Origin: Vibrio plantisponsor
GTDB taxonomy: Bacteria; Pseudomonadota; Gammaproteobacteria; Enterobacterales; Vibrionaceae
Assembly (NCBI RefSeq): GCF_013041605.1
Contig: NZ_JABEQC010000017.1
Span: 1 to 64,000 of the forward strand
Direction: 5' to 3'
Length of the DNA: 64,000 nucleotides
Each line of letters begins with the position of its first letter. Position 1 is the stretch's first letter. Of this stretch, positions 62,810 to 64,000 are shown piece after piece. The notes beneath the pieces are model-generated. The model was not told where the DNA came from. It did not search any database and saw only the letters and a list, made by a program, of their open reading frames with translations. The position numbers and the translations under genes are program-made.

Positions 62810-64000
62810 ATGCGCTTTACTGATGTTTTTATAAAACGTCCAGTTCTCGCGATATCCATCAGCTTTTTGATTGCACTGCTTGGTCTGCAAGCAATGTTCA
62901 AAATGCAGGTCAGTGAATATCCGGAAATGACGAATACAGTAGTAACGGTTTCAACTAGTTACTACGGGGCAAGTGCGGACTTAATCCAAGGCTTTATTAC
63001 CCAGCCTTTGGAGCAAGCCATCGCTCAGGCCGACAACATTGACTATATGACATCGTCATCCGTACTAGGTAAATCCACCATTACGGTAATGATGAAACTT
63101 AATACTGACCCGAATGCTGCTCTATCGGATATATTAGCGAAAACAAACTCTGTGCGTTCGCAGCTACCGAAAGAAGCAGAAGACCCGTCAGTCACCATGT
63201 CGACAGGTTCAACGACTGCTGTTCTGTATATCGGTTTCACCAGTGACGAATTGGCGTCCAGTCAGATCACTGACTATCTGGAACGTGTAATCAACCCGCA
63301 GCTATTTACGGTAAACGGCGTATCCAAAGTCGACTTATATGGCGGTATGAAGTACGCGCTACGCGTTTGGCTTGATCCAGCAAAAATGGCGGCACTTAAC
63401 CTAACCGCTAGCGATGTTATGGGTGTATTGAATGCCAATAACTACCAATCGGCAACCGGTCAAGCAACGGGTGAGTTCGTCCTTTATAACGGTAGTGCAG
63501 ATACACAAGTATCGAATGTCGATGAACTTAAAAACCTAGTTGTTAAAACGGGCGAAGGTTCTGTCATCCGTTTGAGCGATGTGGCTAAAGTCTCTTTGGA
63601 AAAAAGTCATGATGTTTATCGTGCAAGTGCTAATGGACGCGAAGCGGTTGTTGCTGCAATTAACGCAGCACCAAGCGCGAACCCAATTAACATTGCTGCC
63701 GATGTACTCGGCCTTTTACCTCAGCTAAAGAGTAACTTGCCTAGCAACATTGAAATGAATGTGATGTATGACTCTACCATCGCGATTAACGAGTCGATTC
63801 AAGAGGTAATTAAAACCATCTTAGAAGCGGCCTTGATTGTATTGATCGTCATTACATTGTTCCTTGGCTCATTCCGTGCGGTACTGATTCCAATTGTAAC
63901 GATCCCGCTGTCACTGATCGGTGTTGCGATGGTAATGCAATCAATGGGCTTCTCATGGAACCTGATGACCTTGCTGGCAATGGTACTGGCCATCGGTCTG
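62810..64000 (+). CDS. RND efflux pump inner-membrane subunit, N-terminal part (runs off the window)
   Basis: The first 397 codons of an RND transporter are present; the frame stays open to the window edge. It starts MRFTDVFIKRPVLAISIS with SEYPEMTNTVVTVSTSYYGAS, the N-terminal helix and first periplasmic loop. Helices 2-4 follow near residue 335 on, ending MLAIGL, right before the conserved DDAI motif. GGAGGACTC gives the ribosome-binding site. Sequence differs from the pump at 47116, and its adaptor too, so it is a separate system. Confidence 0.92.
   Translation, partial: MRFTDVFIKRPVLAISISFLIALLGLQAMFKMQVSEYPEMTNTVVTVSTSYYGASADLIQGFITQPLEQAIAQADNIDYMTSSSVLGKSTITVMMKLNTDPNAALSDILAKTNSVRSQLPKEAEDPSVTMSTGSTTAVLYIGFTSDELASSQITDYLERVINPQLFTVNGVSKVDLYGGMKYALRVWLDPAKMAALNLTASDVMGVLNANNYQSATGQATGEFVLYNGSADTQVSNVDELKNLVVKTGEGSVIRLSDVAKVSLEKSHDVYRASANGREAVVAAINAAPSANPINIAADVLGLLPQLKSNLPSNIEMNVMYDSTIAINESIQEVIKTILEAALIVLIVITLFLGSFRAVLIPIVTIPLSLIGVAMVMQSMGFSWNLMTLLAMVLAIGL

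Overview
This 64-kb window is chromosomal DNA from a gammaproteobacterium, almost certainly a Vibrio (large chromosome). The evidence is the gene families and their order: murI next to a cobalamin-riboswitch btuB with divergent trmA, yijD-fabR-sthA, lexA-dgkA-plsB, ubiC-ubiA, glpE-glpG, rpoH-ftsXEY, fhuCDB-fhuA, recQ-rarD, uvrD, prlC-rlmJ-gor, two RND pumps, a peptide ABC transporter, cytochrome c5 and rep. GATC (Dam) sites, a GacA/VarA-type box, a CsrB-type sRNA and a Vibrio-like palindromic MITE agree with this. I cannot name the species from the sequence alone. Nearly everything is housekeeping or core metabolism; there is no prophage, transposase gene or CRISPR array.

Layout. 1-614: 5' end of a 16S rRNA gene on the minus strand with its leader (boxA) and two tandem sigma70 promoters. 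615-9281: a membrane-anchored RRM protein, murI, btuB under a B12 riboswitch, trmA, yijD-fabR, sthA, then a Fur-box methyltransferase gene lying between lexA and a 53-codon leftover of the dinF 3' end. 9398-14587: lexA (two SOS boxes), dgkA, plsB, ubiC-ubiA. 14743-22005: a stand-alone FliL-like gene, glpEG, a 270-bp stretch rich in DnaA boxes and GATC sites, rpoH, ftsYEX, a 265-bp MITE, rsmD and a DUF1145 gene. 22033-30253: a Fur-controlled hydroxamate-siderophore system (receptor plus fhuCDB), a divergent ABC exporter, and a DUF3630 gene behind recQ. 32395-35590: rarD, an AraC regulator with a LysE-type exporter, and a CsrB regulatory RNA with a VarA box upstream. 35668-40797: uvrD and a four-gene bufferin-type RiPP operon (DUF2282 precursor, DUF692/MNIO enzyme, DUF2063 partner, DoxX membrane protein), followed by an antiparallel small repeat lipoprotein. 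40900-51258: prlC, rlmJ, gor, an RND efflux pair and a SPOR-domain protein. 51423-56880: a peptide ABC operon whose two ATPases are fused. 57593-58604: tandem terminator repeats, then a tRNA operon (Arg, His, Pro, His, Pro) with a duplicated His-Pro pair. 58922-64000: cytochrome c5, rep and the start of a second RND pump.

How the parts connect. Iron and metal handling recurs: Fur boxes sit on the fhuA-like receptor and on the methyltransferase, a B12 riboswitch controls btuB, and the RiPP operon is of a type reported to bind copper. DNA-damage control (lexA with SOS boxes, a probable SOS box on uvrD), envelope lipid synthesis (fabR, dgkA, plsB) and global control (rpoH, CsrB) make up the rest. 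The most interesting items are the bufferin operon, the dinF remnant replaced by an iron-controlled methyltransferase, the DnaA-box/GATC cluster, and the tRNA-derived tandem repeats. Start codons were moved from the longest reading frame wherever a Shine-Dalgarno site, signal peptide or family alignment pointed to an internal start; each such case is stated.
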